Assembly (NCBI GenBank): GCA_002748155.1
Contig: PDRO01000012.1
Span: forward strand, 1 to 64,000
DNA from: Actinomycetales bacterium
GTDB taxonomy: Bacteria; Actinomycetota; Actinomycetes; Actinomycetales; Dermatophilaceae
Reading direction: 5' to 3'
Length of the DNA stretch: 64,000 nucleotides
Part shown: piece by piece, positions 10,234 through 21,600 of the stretch
How the letters are laid out: each line of letters starts with the position of its first letter
How positions within the stretch are numbered: position 1 is the first letter of the stretch
Translations under genes and position numbers: made by a program
The notes under the pieces: model-generated
The model's input: only the letters and a program-made list of their open reading frames with translations
The model's database searches: none
What the model was told of the DNA's origin: nothing

Positions 10234-10635
10234 TCAGGTGGCGGAGATGTTCTCGCGGATCCAGTCGACGACCTCGCCGGTCGTGCTGCCGGGGGTGAAG
10301 ACCTTGGCCACCCCGATCTTCTCCAGCTCGGGGATGTCCTCCTCCGGGATGATCCCGCCCCCGAACACGACGATGTCAGCGGCCTCGCGCTGCTTGAGGA
10401 GTTCGACGACCTTTGTGAACTGGGTCATGTGGGCTCCGGACAGCACCGAGAGCCCGACGGCGTCGGCGTCCTCCTGGATGGCCGCCTCGACGATCTGTTC
10501 GGGAGTCTGGTGCAGGCCGGTGTAGACGACCTCCATCCCGGCATCTCGCAGCGCGCGGGCGATGACCTTGGCACCTCGGTCATGGCCGTCCAGACCCGGT
10601 TTGGCGACGACGACCCGCAGCGGCGACTCATTCAT
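10234..10635 (-). CDS. Stand-alone cobalamin-binding domain protein (methylmalonyl-CoA mutase C-terminal-domain-like)
   Basis: [25 protein letters not shown]: DxHxxG B12-binding signature. Confidence 0.93.
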   Translation of the reverse strand: MNESPLRVVVAKPGLDGHDRGAKVIARALRDAGMEVVYTGLHQTPEQIVEAAIQEDADAVGLSVLSGAHMTQFTKVVELLKQREAADIVVFGGGIIPEEDIPELEKIGVAKVFTPGSTTGEVVDWIRENISAT

Positions 10636-10824
10636 GACGGCACTCTAGCGAACAAGACCAGTGGGTGAGACGCCCACCGCCAACTCCTGGCTCCGCGGTC
10701 GGCGCGGACGGGTATGACGAACCACCCCCCCGGTTTCGGCGGCCATCGACCGGGCTGCGGCAGTGGCCCGGTCCACCCGATGCCGCGGCCAAGGCGTCAC
10801 GGCATCCCCATGCGTCCGGCTGAT

Positions 10825-13326
10825 TCAGAGTCGCTGCACCGGCGCGTACCGCAAGAGCAACCGGCGCACCCCTTCGGATCCGAAATCCACATGCGCCAAG
10901 GCCTTCTCCCCCGCACCGTCGACGCGCAGGACCGTGCCCATCCCGAACGCGTCATGAGTGACCCGGTCGCCGGCGTGGAGCACCGGCACGGCCCTTGACC
11001 CGGGCGAGCGCACCCCCGGTCGCGCAGCGAGCGTGGCCACCGCTGGAACCTGGTCCGTCCGACTGTCGGCGGCAGGACCGAACCGAACCACATCGGATGC
11101 CGCGGTGTCCCGCTCCCACTCGACCAGCTCCTCTGGCAGTTCGTCGAGGAACCGAGAAGCCGGGTAGTAATGCGGTTGTCCCCAGGCTGAACGCTGCGCG
11201 GCCCGAGACACGTGCAGACGTTCGCGGGCCCGAGTGATGCCGACATAGGCGAGGCGCCGCTCCTCGTGCAGTTCGGCCGCCTCGATGAGCGAGCGCTGAT
11301 GCGGGAACGTGCCGTCCTCCATCCCGGTGAGGAAAACGACCGGGAATTCCAGACCCTTGGCCGTGTGCAGGGTCATCAGGGTCACCACCCCACCGGGGCC
11401 GGCGCCAGCACCATCATCGGCATCGGCATCGGGTATCTCGTCGGCGTCGGCGACCAGTGACACCTGCTCGAGGAAGTCGACCAGGCTCGGTGACTCCCCC
11501 GCCGCGATCCGTGACTCGTCGGACTCGCGGGCCACGGCGATGAGTTCGCCGAGATTCTCGACCCGGGTCTCGTCCTGCGGGTCGGGGCTGGCCCGCAGCT
11601 CGGCGAGATAACCGGTCTGTTCGAGGGCGGCTTCGAGCAGACCAGCCACCCCCGAGCCACCGTCATAGACGGTGCGCAGGTCTTCGAGCAGCCGGGTGAA
11701 CGCCGTGATCGCCGCGACCGAACGGGTCGCGATCCCCGGCGCGTCGGCCGCTCGCCCCAGGGCGACGACGAAGGGAATCCGCTCGCGGTCGGCAAGCTGG
11801 GCGACACAGGCCACCGCGCGCTCGCCGATCCCGCGGCGCGGCACGTTGAGAATCCGGCGCAGGTTGACCGTGTCGGTCGCATTGGCGATCACCCGCAGAT
11901 AGGCGAGCGCGTCTTTGATTTCCTTACGCTCGTAGAAGCGGGTACCACCGACGACCTTGTAGGGGATACCGACCCGGACGAAGACCTCTTCCAGGGCCCG
12001 GCTCTGGGCGTTGGTCCGGTAGAAGACGGCGATGTCCTGGGGTCGCACGCCGTGGTCGTCGGCCAGCGTGTCGATCCGGCGGCCCACGAATGAGGCTTCG
12101 TCGTGCTCGTTGTCGGCGACGTATCCGACGATGGGTGCGCCGTCGCCTTGATCGCTCCAGAGGTTTTTCGGGCGCCGGTCCGGGTTGTGCGCGATGACCG
12201 CATTGGCCGCCCGCAGGATGGTCTGAGTGGAGCGGTAGTTCTGCTCCAGCAGGATCGTCGAAGCGTGTGGGTAGTCCTGCTCGAACTCGACGATATTGCG
12301 GATCGAGGCACCTCGGAAGGCGTAGATCGACTGGTCGGCATCCCCGACGACCACCAGCTCCGCCGGCGGGTATGCCGCGGGCCCGGCTGCTCCGGCCGGG
12401 TGCTCCCGCGCGACCAAGTCACTGGCATTCGCCATCGCGCGCGGGTCGGCGGCTGCGTCGTCGGACACACCGACGAGCTCGCGGACCAGACAGTATTGCG
12501 CGTGGTTGGTGTCCTGGTATTCGTCGACGAGCACGTGCCGGAATCGGCGGCGGTAGTGCTCGGCGACCTCCGGGAAGGCTTGCAGCAGATGGACGGTCGT
12601 CATGATGAGGTCGTCGAAGTCGAGGGCATTGGCCTGGCGTAGCCGCCGCTGGTATGCGGCATACGCCTGCGCGAGCAACTGCTCGTGCTCGGTGCCCTCG
12701 GCCACCCGGCGGGCATAGGTCTCCTCGTCGACGAGCTCGTTCTTGAGGTTGCTCACCTGGTGGGTGAAGCTGCGCGGTGGATACCGCTTCGGATCCAGGT
12801 CGAGATCTCGCAACACGAGCTGCATGAGCCGTTGGCTATCGGCGGCGTCGTAGATCGAGAAACTCGATTTGAGTCCGAGCTTGCCGGACTCACGTCGCAG
12901 AATGCGCACACAGGCCGAGTGGAAGGTCATCACCCACATCGCCCGTGCCCGCCTGCCGACCAGGTGCTCGACGCGTTCGCGCATCTCGGCGGCGGCCTTG
13001 TTGGTGAAGGTGATCGCGAGGATCTCTCCCGGTTGCACCGACCTGGCCGCGAGCAGGTAGGCGATGCGGTGGGTGAGCACCCGGGTCTTGCCCGATCCGG
13101 CTCCGGCGATGATCAGCAGCGGCCCACCGTCGTGTAGCACTGCCCGGCGCTGCTGCGGGTTGAGCCCGTCCAGGAACCGTTCAGGGTCGGTGCCGACGCG
13201 TGACGGCACGCTCGAGCGCTGATCGCGGGTCGGCTCCTCGGCGCTCGGGCGGGCACGACGGGACGGCGTGCTGTGCCGCTCGGGCTCGAGGCCGTCGATG
13301 CCGAGCTCGTCGAAGAGTGTGCTCAT
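10825..13326 (-). CDS. pcrA: ATP-dependent DNA helicase PcrA/UvrD, SF1
   Basis: LNPQQRRAV, GAGSGKTRVLTHRI, VDEYQDTNHAQ, VVGDADQSIYAFRGA, TLHTAKGLEFPVVF motifs. Confidence 0.97.
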   Translation of the reverse strand: MSTLFDELGIDGLEPERHSTPSRRARPSAEEPTRDQRSSVPSRVGTDPERFLDGLNPQQRRAVLHDGGPLLIIAGAGSGKTRVLTHRIAYLLAARSVQPGEILAITFTNKAAAEMRERVEHLVGRRARAMWVMTFHSACVRILRRESGKLGLKSSFSIYDAADSQRLMQLVLRDLDLDPKRYPPRSFTHQVSNLKNELVDEETYARRVAEGTEHEQLLAQAYAAYQRRLRQANALDFDDLIMTTVHLLQAFPEVAEHYRRRFRHVLVDEYQDTNHAQYCLVRELVGVSDDAAADPRAMANASDLVAREHPAGAAGPAAYPPAELVVVGDADQSIYAFRGASIRNIVEFEQDYPHASTILLEQNYRSTQTILRAANAVIAHNPDRRPKNLWSDQGDGAPIVGYVADNEHDEASFVGRRIDTLADDHGVRPQDIAVFYRTNAQSRALEEVFVRVGIPYKVVGGTRFYERKEIKDALAYLRVIANATDTVNLRRILNVPRRGIGERAVACVAQLADRERIPFVVALGRAADAPGIATRSVAAITAFTRLLEDLRTVYDGGSGVAGLLEAALEQTGYLAELRASPDPQDETRVENLGELIAVARESDESRIAAGESPSLVDFLEQVSLVADADEIPDADADDGAGAGPGGVVTLMTLHTAKGLEFPVVFLTGMEDGTFPHQRSLIEAAELHEERRLAYVGITRARERLHVSRAAQRSAWGQPHYYPASRFLDELPEELVEWERDTAASDVVRFGPAADSRTDQVPAVATLAARPGVRSPGSRAVPVLHAGDRVTHDAFGMGTVLRVDGAGEKALAHVDFGSEGVRRLLLRYAPVQRL

Positions 13327-13385
13327 GGTGCCGACCACCCTATGCTGCTGCCCCGACACGGAACGGGCCGTCTACGCTCTCGGAC

Positions 13386-14384
13386 ATGGCCCGCGCTCGC
13401 GCCCTCCGCGTCCCCCGCAACGGCGATCCCGATGTCCTGCGGGTCGAGACCGTGGAGGTCCCCGATCCAGGGCCAGGGCAGGCTCGGGTGCGGGTGCAGG
13501 CCAGCGGCGTGAACTTCATCGACGTCTATCAGCGCACGGGGGCCTACCCGGTGCCGACCCCGTTCACTCTCGGCCTCGAAGGTGCCGGAGTCGTCGAGTC
13601 GGCCGGTGACGGCGTGGACCTGACGCCGGGTGCCCGGGTCGCCTGGGCGATGAAGCCGGGCAGCGCTGCCGAACTGGCCCTCGTGCCGGCCGCGGCGCTG
13701 GTGCCCGTGCCGGAGGCGGTCGGCACCGAGCAGGCCGCCGCCGCCTTGTTGCAAGGCATGACCGCGCACTATCTCATCACGTCGACGTATGCCGTGCGCT
13801 CGGGTGACGTCGTGCTCGTCCACGCCGCGGCCGGCGGGGTCGGCCAGTGGCTGGTGCAGTGGTGCGCGGCCAAAGGAGCCAAGGTGATCGCCACCGCCGG
13901 GTCGGCGGCGAAGCTCACCCTGGCCCGCGAGCTGGGCGCCGCCTACACGATCGACTACACCTCGATCGGCTCAGGGCAGGAGCTGGCCAGCGCCGTCCGG
14001 GATGCCGCCGAACAAGTCACCGGCGAGCCCGGGGTGCACGTCGCCTACGACGGTGTCGGCCGGACAACCTTCGACTCGTCGCTCGCGGCACTGCGCCCAC
14101 GGGGCGTGCTCGCACTCTTCGGTGCCGCCAGCGGCCCGGTGCCACCGGTGGACCCGCAACGGCTCAACGTAGCCGGCTCGGTCTTCCTCACCCGCCCGAG
14201 TCTGGCCCACTTCATTGCCGACCCCGACGAGTTGCAGCAGCGAGCGGCGGCCGTGCTGAACGCGGTCACCGACGGGTCGGTGCGGTTGCAGATCGGAGGC
14301 CGCTGGCCGCTCGAAGAAGCGCCCGCGGCATACCGGGCCTTGGCAGAACGCCGCAGCACCGGCAAGCTGATGCTCACGACCTGA
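13386..14384 (+). CDS. NADPH:quinone reductase / zinc-type alcohol dehydrogenase-like (MDR family)
   Basis: VHAAAGGVGQWLVQWCAAKGAKVIATAGS; start at MARARALRV. Confidence 0.9.
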   Translation: MARARALRVPRNGDPDVLRVETVEVPDPGPGQARVRVQASGVNFIDVYQRTGAYPVPTPFTLGLEGAGVVESAGDGVDLTPGARVAWAMKPGSAAELALVPAAALVPVPEAVGTEQAAAALLQGMTAHYLITSTYAVRSGDVVLVHAAAGGVGQWLVQWCAAKGAKVIATAGSAAKLTLARELGAAYTIDYTSIGSGQELASAVRDAAEQVTGEPGVHVAYDGVGRTTFDSSLAALRPRGVLALFGAASGPVPPVDPQRLNVAGSVFLTRPSLAHFIADPDELQQRAAAVLNAVTDGSVRLQIGGRWPLEEAPAAYRALAERRSTGKLMLTT

Positions 14385-14399
14385 CCACCGGAGGGCCCC

Positions 14400-15173
14400 A
14401 TGAACGACAACGTGCGCGTGGAGCGCGACGGCACGACCACGACGATCACGCTCATCCGCCCCGAGAAACGCAACGCCTTGTCGTCGGTGATGATGACCGA
14501 CCTCACCACGGCTCTCGAACGAGCCGGCGCCAGTGACACCCTCGCCGTCGTCATCGCCGCCGAAGGACCGGTCTTCTCGGCAGGGCACAACTTCGGTGAT
14601 CTGGCCGGCAGCGATCTGCGAACCGCCCGGGAGTTGTTCCTGCTCTGCACGCGGATGATGAACACGATCCAAGGCATCCCGCAGCCGGTGGTCGCCAAAG
14701 TGCATGCCCTCGCGACCGCAGCCGGTTGCCAACTCGTCGCCTCCTGCGACCTCGCGGTGGCCGCCGACTCGGCCGGGTTCGCCCTGCCCGGCGGCCAGGG
14801 CGGGCTCTTCTGCCACACCCCATTGGTCGCGGTCACCCGCAATGTCGGTCGCAAGCGAGCGTTGGAGCTGGCCCTCTCGGGTGACGTGATCGACGCGCCA
14901 ACCGCGGCCGACTGGGGTCTGATCAACTCGTGTGTCCCGGCCGACCAGCTGGATGCCGCAGTCGATGAGCTGGTGCGCCGGGTGACCCGCGGCAGCGCCT
15001 ACGGTCGTTCCGTCGGCAAGCAGACGTTCTACGCCCAGGCCGAGCTCGAGCAACGCCAGGCCTATGACTTGGCGATCGAAGTCATGGCCGCGGCGGCACT
15101 CACCGAAGACGCCCAGGAAGGCATGGCGGCTTTCCTGGCCAAGCGGCCCGCAGTCTTCACCTCGAATCCGTAG
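14400..15173 (+). CDS. Enoyl-CoA hydratase/isomerase family protein
   Basis: RPEKRNALSSVMMTDL…VFSAGHNFGDL crotonase motifs. Confidence 0.92.
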   Translation: MNDNVRVERDGTTTTITLIRPEKRNALSSVMMTDLTTALERAGASDTLAVVIAAEGPVFSAGHNFGDLAGSDLRTARELFLLCTRMMNTIQGIPQPVVAKVHALATAAGCQLVASCDLAVAADSAGFALPGGQGGLFCHTPLVAVTRNVGRKRALELALSGDVIDAPTAADWGLINSCVPADQLDAAVDELVRRVTRGSAYGRSVGKQTFYAQAELEQRQAYDLAIEVMAAAALTEDAQEGMAAFLAKRPAVFTSNP

Positions 15174-15191
15174 CCGGCACCCGGCAACTGG

Positions 15192-15230
15192 GGTCCGTCA
15201 GCCTAGGCGGTCCGTCAGCTTAGGCGGTCC
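15192..15230. repeat. 17-bp tandem duplication GGTCCGTCAGCYTAGGC x2 (+GGTCC) spanning the stop codon of the adjacent CDS
   Basis: Read directly: 15192-15208, 15209-15225; TAA stop at 15222-15220 (-). Confidence 0.9.
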
Positions 15231-15627
15231 ACAGCACCGCGACGAGGACGTTGAGCACGGTGAGCCAGAACGCAATGCTCGTGAGCATGGCGATGTTGGC
15301 TCCAGCCCCGGCTTCCGCGGGCGCGGTGGCGCCACCCGACCCGGTCGCGCTGGCGGCCACGAGCCGCCGCTGGCGCGCATTGGCCAGCTCCGTGCAGGCG
15401 AGCACGCCGAGGACGACGACAAGCTTGACGCCGACCTTCGCATGGTTGGGCTCGGAGTTCATCTCGGCGAAGACCACGAGGATCAGCCCCGTGATCAACT
15501 GCACTCGAGCGCCCCAGACGATGGCGGGGTTGATCCGCTGCTCCGTGCGGGGCCCGAGGTACCCACCGACGATCGCGCCCATCCCCAGGAGGTGGAGGAC
15601 GACGAAAAAGCTGGTGAGGATTTCCAT
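15220..15627 (-). CDS. Small integral membrane protein, unknown function
   Basis: About four hydrophobic segments; ends …VLVAVLWTA*. Confidence 0.7.
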   Translation of the reverse strand: MEILTSFFVVLHLLGMGAIVGGYLGPRTEQRINPAIVWGARVQLITGLILVVFAEMNSEPNHAKVGVKLVVVLGVLACTELANARQRRLVAASATGSGGATAPAEAGAGANIAMLTSIAFWLTVLNVLVAVLWTA

Positions 15628-15665
15628 GGCTCAACTCTAGCTCCCCAGCCGCTTAGGCTGACGTC

Positions 15666-18600
15666 ATGGTGACCGGGGCACGACTTGAGGTTCTCGTTGC
15701 CCCGCTGGTCAACCATGCGATGGCACACAACGGGATCAACTTCATCCACCGTGTCGTGCTGACTGCCGGGGAGCAGCAGCTGGCCGACGTCTTCCTGACG
15801 GCCCAGATCGTCGACAGTCACGCAGGGGTGCTCACCAGACCGTGGCAGCACCACGTCGACACGATCAGTTCCGGCTGCTCGGTGACCATCGACAACCCGG
15901 ATGTCACCCTCGACCCGGCCCGGATCGCGGCCGTTGCCGAGCCCACGTCCGGACAGCTGCAAGTCACCGCAACCTCGGCGAACGAGACACTGGCCAGCGC
16001 CGCCGCGTCTCTTCAGGTGCTCGCCGCCCGTCAATGGCTGCTCGATCCCGCTGCACCGGTGTTGTCGTTGGAGCTGCTCGCGGCGTTCGTGCAACCCAAC
16101 GACCCCGCGGTCCTGCAACTCGTCTCAGTCGCGGCAACAGCCCTAGAGCGAGAAACCGGCAGTGGCTCGCTGGCGGTCACCCACGTGCGGGCGGAACGGG
16201 TCGATGAGATTGTCGCGGCGGTGTGCCGGGCCCTGCACGACCACGACATCTTCTACGCGGAGCCACCCCCGACGTGGGGCTACGGCCAACTGGTGCGTTC
16301 AGCTGGCGACGTGCTGCGGCACCGGGTCGGCACTTGCCTGGATACGACAATCCTGCTGGCCGGGGCCTTGGAGCATCTCGGCATCCATCCGGTGCTGTGG
16401 ATCGCCAAAGGGCACGCCTTCTGCGGCTATTGGCGCAGTACCGATACGGGGCTGCCCGATGCTGCCAGCCACGAGACTGCGACCGCGATCAACGCCGTCG
16501 ACCTCGGTCTCATGGGTGTCGTGGAGACGACGATGCTCACCAGAGAACGCAAACCACCCCGCGACCTGTTCCGTCGAATCACCCAAGCACCCAAGGACAC
16601 CTACTTTCACGGCGGCCAGGCCGACCTCATCGGTGTCGTCGACGTCGCGATGGCCCGGCTGCTGCAGGTCTACCCGGTGCCGGCCCGGCATACCCGCACC
16701 GACGGGATCGTCGAGGTCGTCGAATACCATCCGAGCACTCCCACCACGGATCCGGCGACCGTGCCCGCTGACATCGCCGAACCCGCCGACGGTGCCCCCA
16801 CCCCGACCGACACCGAGCCGATCCCGCTGCGCGTGCAATCGTGGATGAACAGTCTGCTCGACCTCACCCTGCGCAACCGGCTCATCAATTTCGGTCGCGG
16901 AGTCACCCAGCTCCCGTTGTTGATGCCCGGTGAACATCTCGGCATCCTGGCCGGCCTGCTGCAGGACGGGCAGAGCGTCTCGTTGCGGGCAGCCGACGAC
17001 CTCGGCGGAGCGGTCACACGGCACGTCGGAACGGATGCCTACGCACTCCCAGCCGATGTGCAGCGGTCCATGCTCCGCGAGCGCTCCACGACCTACACTG
17101 CGGCCGACACCGACACCCACAAGGCCGCCATCGCCCGGTTGCGTTACCGGGCTCGGACCAGTCTGCAAGAAACCGGCGCCAACCCACTCGTGGTCACTCT
17201 CGGGCGGCTGGACTGGCGGTTGGGCGACCGGGACCTCAGCGCACCATTGCTGCTCGCGCCGGTTCAGCTCAAGGGGGTAATCCAGCCCTACAAGATCGTC
17301 TTCGACGACTCCGGAGCGATCACCCTCAACCTTTCGCTGTTGGAGAAGCTGCGCCATGAATTCGGTTTCGTCGTGCCGGGGCTGGATCCGTTGCCGACCC
17401 GTGCCGATGGTGACGGTGTCGATGTCGATACGGCAATCCGGCTCGTGCGTGAAGCGATCGCCAGTGCCGGGCTGCCGTTCACCGTCACGACCGAAGCACG
17501 CCTGGCCACCGTCGGTTTCACGGGCTACCTGCTCTGGCGAGACCTCACCGAACACTGGCAGGAGTTCCTCGACCGACCGCTGGCTCGTCACCTGGCGTTG
17601 TCGCCGACCGAGATGTTCGCCGACCCGCAGGCGGGCGCCGACGTCGACCTGCGGGTGGCCGCCCTAGACGATGTCGTCGCGGCTGCGCCGATCCCGGCCG
17701 ACGGCTCGCAGGCTCAGGCGATCGCGCTGGCCCGGGCTGGTCGGTCTTTCGTGCTCGAAGGCCCACCCGGCACCGGGAAGTCGCAGACCATCACGAACAT
17801 CCTGGCTGACCAGCTGGCCCACGGTCGGCGGGTGCTGTTCGTCGCCGAGAAGGGCGCTGCTCTCGACGTCGTCCGCTCGCGACTGGCGCAGATCGGCCTA
17901 CTCCCCTACGTGCTCAACCTGCACGACGAGCATGCCCGCCCGGCGATCGTCCGCGAACGCCTACGCTCGGCTCTGACCCAGAACCCCGTGGCGGACGACG
18001 AAGGGCACCGGGCGGCCGCTGCCGAGGTCACCGCGAGTGCCGCCACCCTCGCCGCGTATGCCGCGCGTCTGCACGAGCCCAACGCCGTCGGTCTGTCCTT
18101 CTACGGCGCGCACGCTCGGCTGTTGGCGCTCGGCCCGGGACCGGTAGTGCCGGTCTCGGTGGCGGCCGTCGCCGGCACCGCCGCAGCCGGCACCTCCTGC
18201 CGGGTCGACGTCGACAGCTGTCGTCGAGCGGTCACCAGGTCGGTCAGCCTGCTCGACTCGCTGGGCCGGGACGATTGTGCCGCATGGGGTTTTGCCCGAT
18301 CCCCGATCGACCCGGGTCACGAGCTACTCGGCCTCGTCGACCGGGCTGACACGGCAAACCGCATCCTCGATGACCGGCTTGCTGGGTGCAGCGCCGCGGT
18401 AGCGCAGGCCGTCGCGGCCACGACCGATCCCGACGATCTGCTGCGAGTCGTCTGGTTGCTCAACGACGCAGCAACCGAACCAGCAATCCTCCACGAAACC
18501 CGCACGACACGATGGCAAGCAGCCCGTGCCGAGCTCCAGGCGCGGCTGGTTGCTGTGCGTCACGGCGCCGCACCACTGCTGGCGCACTTCGAACCTGAGG

Positions 18601-21600
18601 TTGTCAAGGTCCCCCTACAACCAGTGCGGCAAGCAGTACGAGAAGCCGCGGCGTCGTTCATCTTCGGGCGCCGCAAACGGATCATCGCGGCGGCGGGACC
18701 AGTGCTCGCGTACGCCCGGCCCGGCGCCGACCTACCCGCCAAGCAGCTGCCCGAGCTGCTTGAGCACCTTGCCGCCACCACGTCGGAGTTGTCCCGGGTC
18801 ACCGACTCGTGGCGCGCCTTACCCGGGTGCCACGACCTGCCGCCAGATACGAACCTGCTGACCGCCGACGGCATGACTCACCTGACCCGTCGCCTCGCCG
18901 CGATCGAGCGGGATCAGGCCCTGTTCGACGCCTTGAGCGACCGGGACCGCTGCGCCGTCGACACGGCCCGTCAGGAAGCTGCCCAGGTGCTCGACGAGGT
19001 GTATGCCGCGGCCCACCAAGCAGCTACGGCGCTCGCCGAAGTCTTCGAAGCCTGCGGCAGCCGGCCTGCGGATGTGCAGCGCTGGGCCGAGCAGCACAAC
19101 GGACTGCTGTCTGCCTGGGCGGCCGGGCAAGCCAGTCGCCGCGATGACCTACCGACCTGCGCCGCACTCCGGCGCTGGTGTGAAACGGTCACCGGGCTGC
19201 TCCCGCTGGAAGCCGCAGGTTTGTTCGACGCGCGCTGGGCTCTGCTGACCGGCCAGGTAACCGGCGCCGAAGCACCCGCAGCACTAGAGAGGGGCGTGGC
19301 CCGGTCGTCGCGCCAGGAACGGGCCACCGCGACCGGATTGTCCAACTTCGACAGTGCCGCGCACGAACGCTCGATCGACCGATTCGTCACGTCATCGGAA
19401 ACGCTGCGCGACTCGTTGGTCACTGTGCTACCGCAACGACTCGTCGGCAACCGACCCTTCACCCCAGGCGGCATCTTCGGCAAAGTCGCAGCCCTGGAGC
19501 GTGAAGTCTCTCGTACCCGCGGCGGGCAACCGGTGCGCCGGCTCATCGAGGAGTTCGGTGAGGTCATCACCGAACTCACCCCGTGTGTACTCGTCAGCCC
19601 GGACTCACTGGCCCGTTTCGTCCCCCCGGGAGCGATCGACTTCGACCTCGTAGTGTTCGACGAAGCGTCACAGATACCGGTCCCCGATGCCATCGGGGCC
19701 CTCGGTCGCGCGCGCGCCGCCGTGATCGCCGGTGACTCCAAGCAGCTACCACCCACATCCGTCGGTCAGTTGTCTCGACCAGATGACGAGGACGATCCCG
19801 CCAGTGACTACCGGACGGTGCACGACGAGGAGTCGATCCTCTCCGAGTGTGTTCACGCGGGGGTCGGACGCCGATGGCTCTCGTGGCACTACCGGAGTCG
19901 GGACGAGTCGCTGATCGCCTTCAGCAACAACCACTATTACGAGGGGCGGTTGTCCTCCTTCCCTGCTGCCTCGGCCCTCAGCAGCAACACCGGCATCAGT
20001 CTGCGCCGGGTCAACGGTGTCTTCCACCGGTCCAGGGGTGAAGGGCCACTGCGCACCAACCCGATCGAGGCCGAGGCCGTTGTCGCGGAGATCCTACGGC
20101 GATGGGATGCCGGCGAAAGGTCCATCGGTGTCGTGACCTTCAACCAACAGCAACGCGCGTTGGTGGAGCAGCTGTTGTGGGACAGCGGCAACGAGGCGAT
20201 CACCGAGTCGCTGGCCCGGAGTCGCGACGGCATCTTCGTCAAGAACCTGGAGAACGTCCAGGGTGACGAGCGTGACGTCATCCTGTTCTCCATCGGTTTC
20301 GCGGCCAACAAGCGCGGCATGCTGCCACTGAACTTCGGCCCACTGAACCGGGCCGGCGGAGAACGACGCCTCAATGTCGCCGTCACTCGAGCCCGACGAC
20401 AAGTCATGGTCTTCTGTTCTTTCGATCCCGAAGACCTGCGGGTCGAACTAAGCTCGTCTATCGGTATCCGGCACTTGCGCGCCTATCTCGAGTTCGCCCG
20501 CGACGGTGCCCTCCCGGATGCCGTGGGCGAGACCGAGCCGGGCACAACAACGGGCATCAATCACGGCACGTCGGTGACTCAGCTGACCACTGGTCCTCGA
20601 GAACGGCGACACGTGGTCGACCGGCACCGGCAAACGATCGCCGAGGCGCTACGCGCCAAAGGACTCGAGGTGGAGACCAACGTCGGGATGTCCGACTTCA
20701 CGATCGACCTCACCGTCGGCCTGGCCGGCCAACAGCCCTGCACGGCGATCCTGCTCGACGGACCCGGTTGGGAAGCTCGACACACGACCATGGACCGCGA
20801 CGGACTACCGGTCGCAGTATTGCGAGACGCCATGGGGTGGCCGGCCGTCGAACGGGTCTGGTTGCCCACCTGGCTGGCTGACCGCGACGGCGTCGTGACC
20901 GAGTTGGTCGCCGCGGTGACCGCAGCGGCCCAGGCTCAGCGCCGCACGGGCGAGCGGATCATTGCCACCGGGTATGCCGCGCCCCACGAATCGACGACGA
21001 TCGAGGACTCATCGACACCCCAGGATTCGTCAACAGCCCCGGATGCATCAGCGCAAGACTGTTCGACCAACCAGGGCGAGACGCAGACCCCGCAGGACAC
21101 AGCTTCCCACCAGCAGTTCGCAGCGCCGACCTCGGCCCATGACCTCGCCACGGACGAGGCACCGAATCCGGCGCCGGATCTGGGGCTGCCCGGCGCAGCG
21201 GCCTATCAACCATTTCCGGTGAGTCATCGCGGACCGATCTCTCGCCTCGACGGCCTAGAGGCGGGTCGGCACGTCTCTGCCCTGCATCATCTGGTGCACG
21301 AGATCGTCACTGCCGAAGGCCCAGTCAGCGTGACCCGCACCGCTGCGCTCGTCGCCCAATGCCACGGCCTGAGCCGACTCACCGGTGTGCGGCAGGAGCA
21401 GATCGCCGCCCACCTGCCGACCGACCTGATCCGGGACGAACAAGACGGTTTCCTCTGGCCCGCGACGCGCCACCCCTTGTCCTGGAGGGGGTTCCGGGTC
21501 TGGGACGGCCCACTCAAAGACCGGCCCTTGGAAGAGATCGCCCTGCACGAGCTGGCGAATGGTGCCGCCGCAGTGACCCGGGCTTCGATGGGCATCGAGC

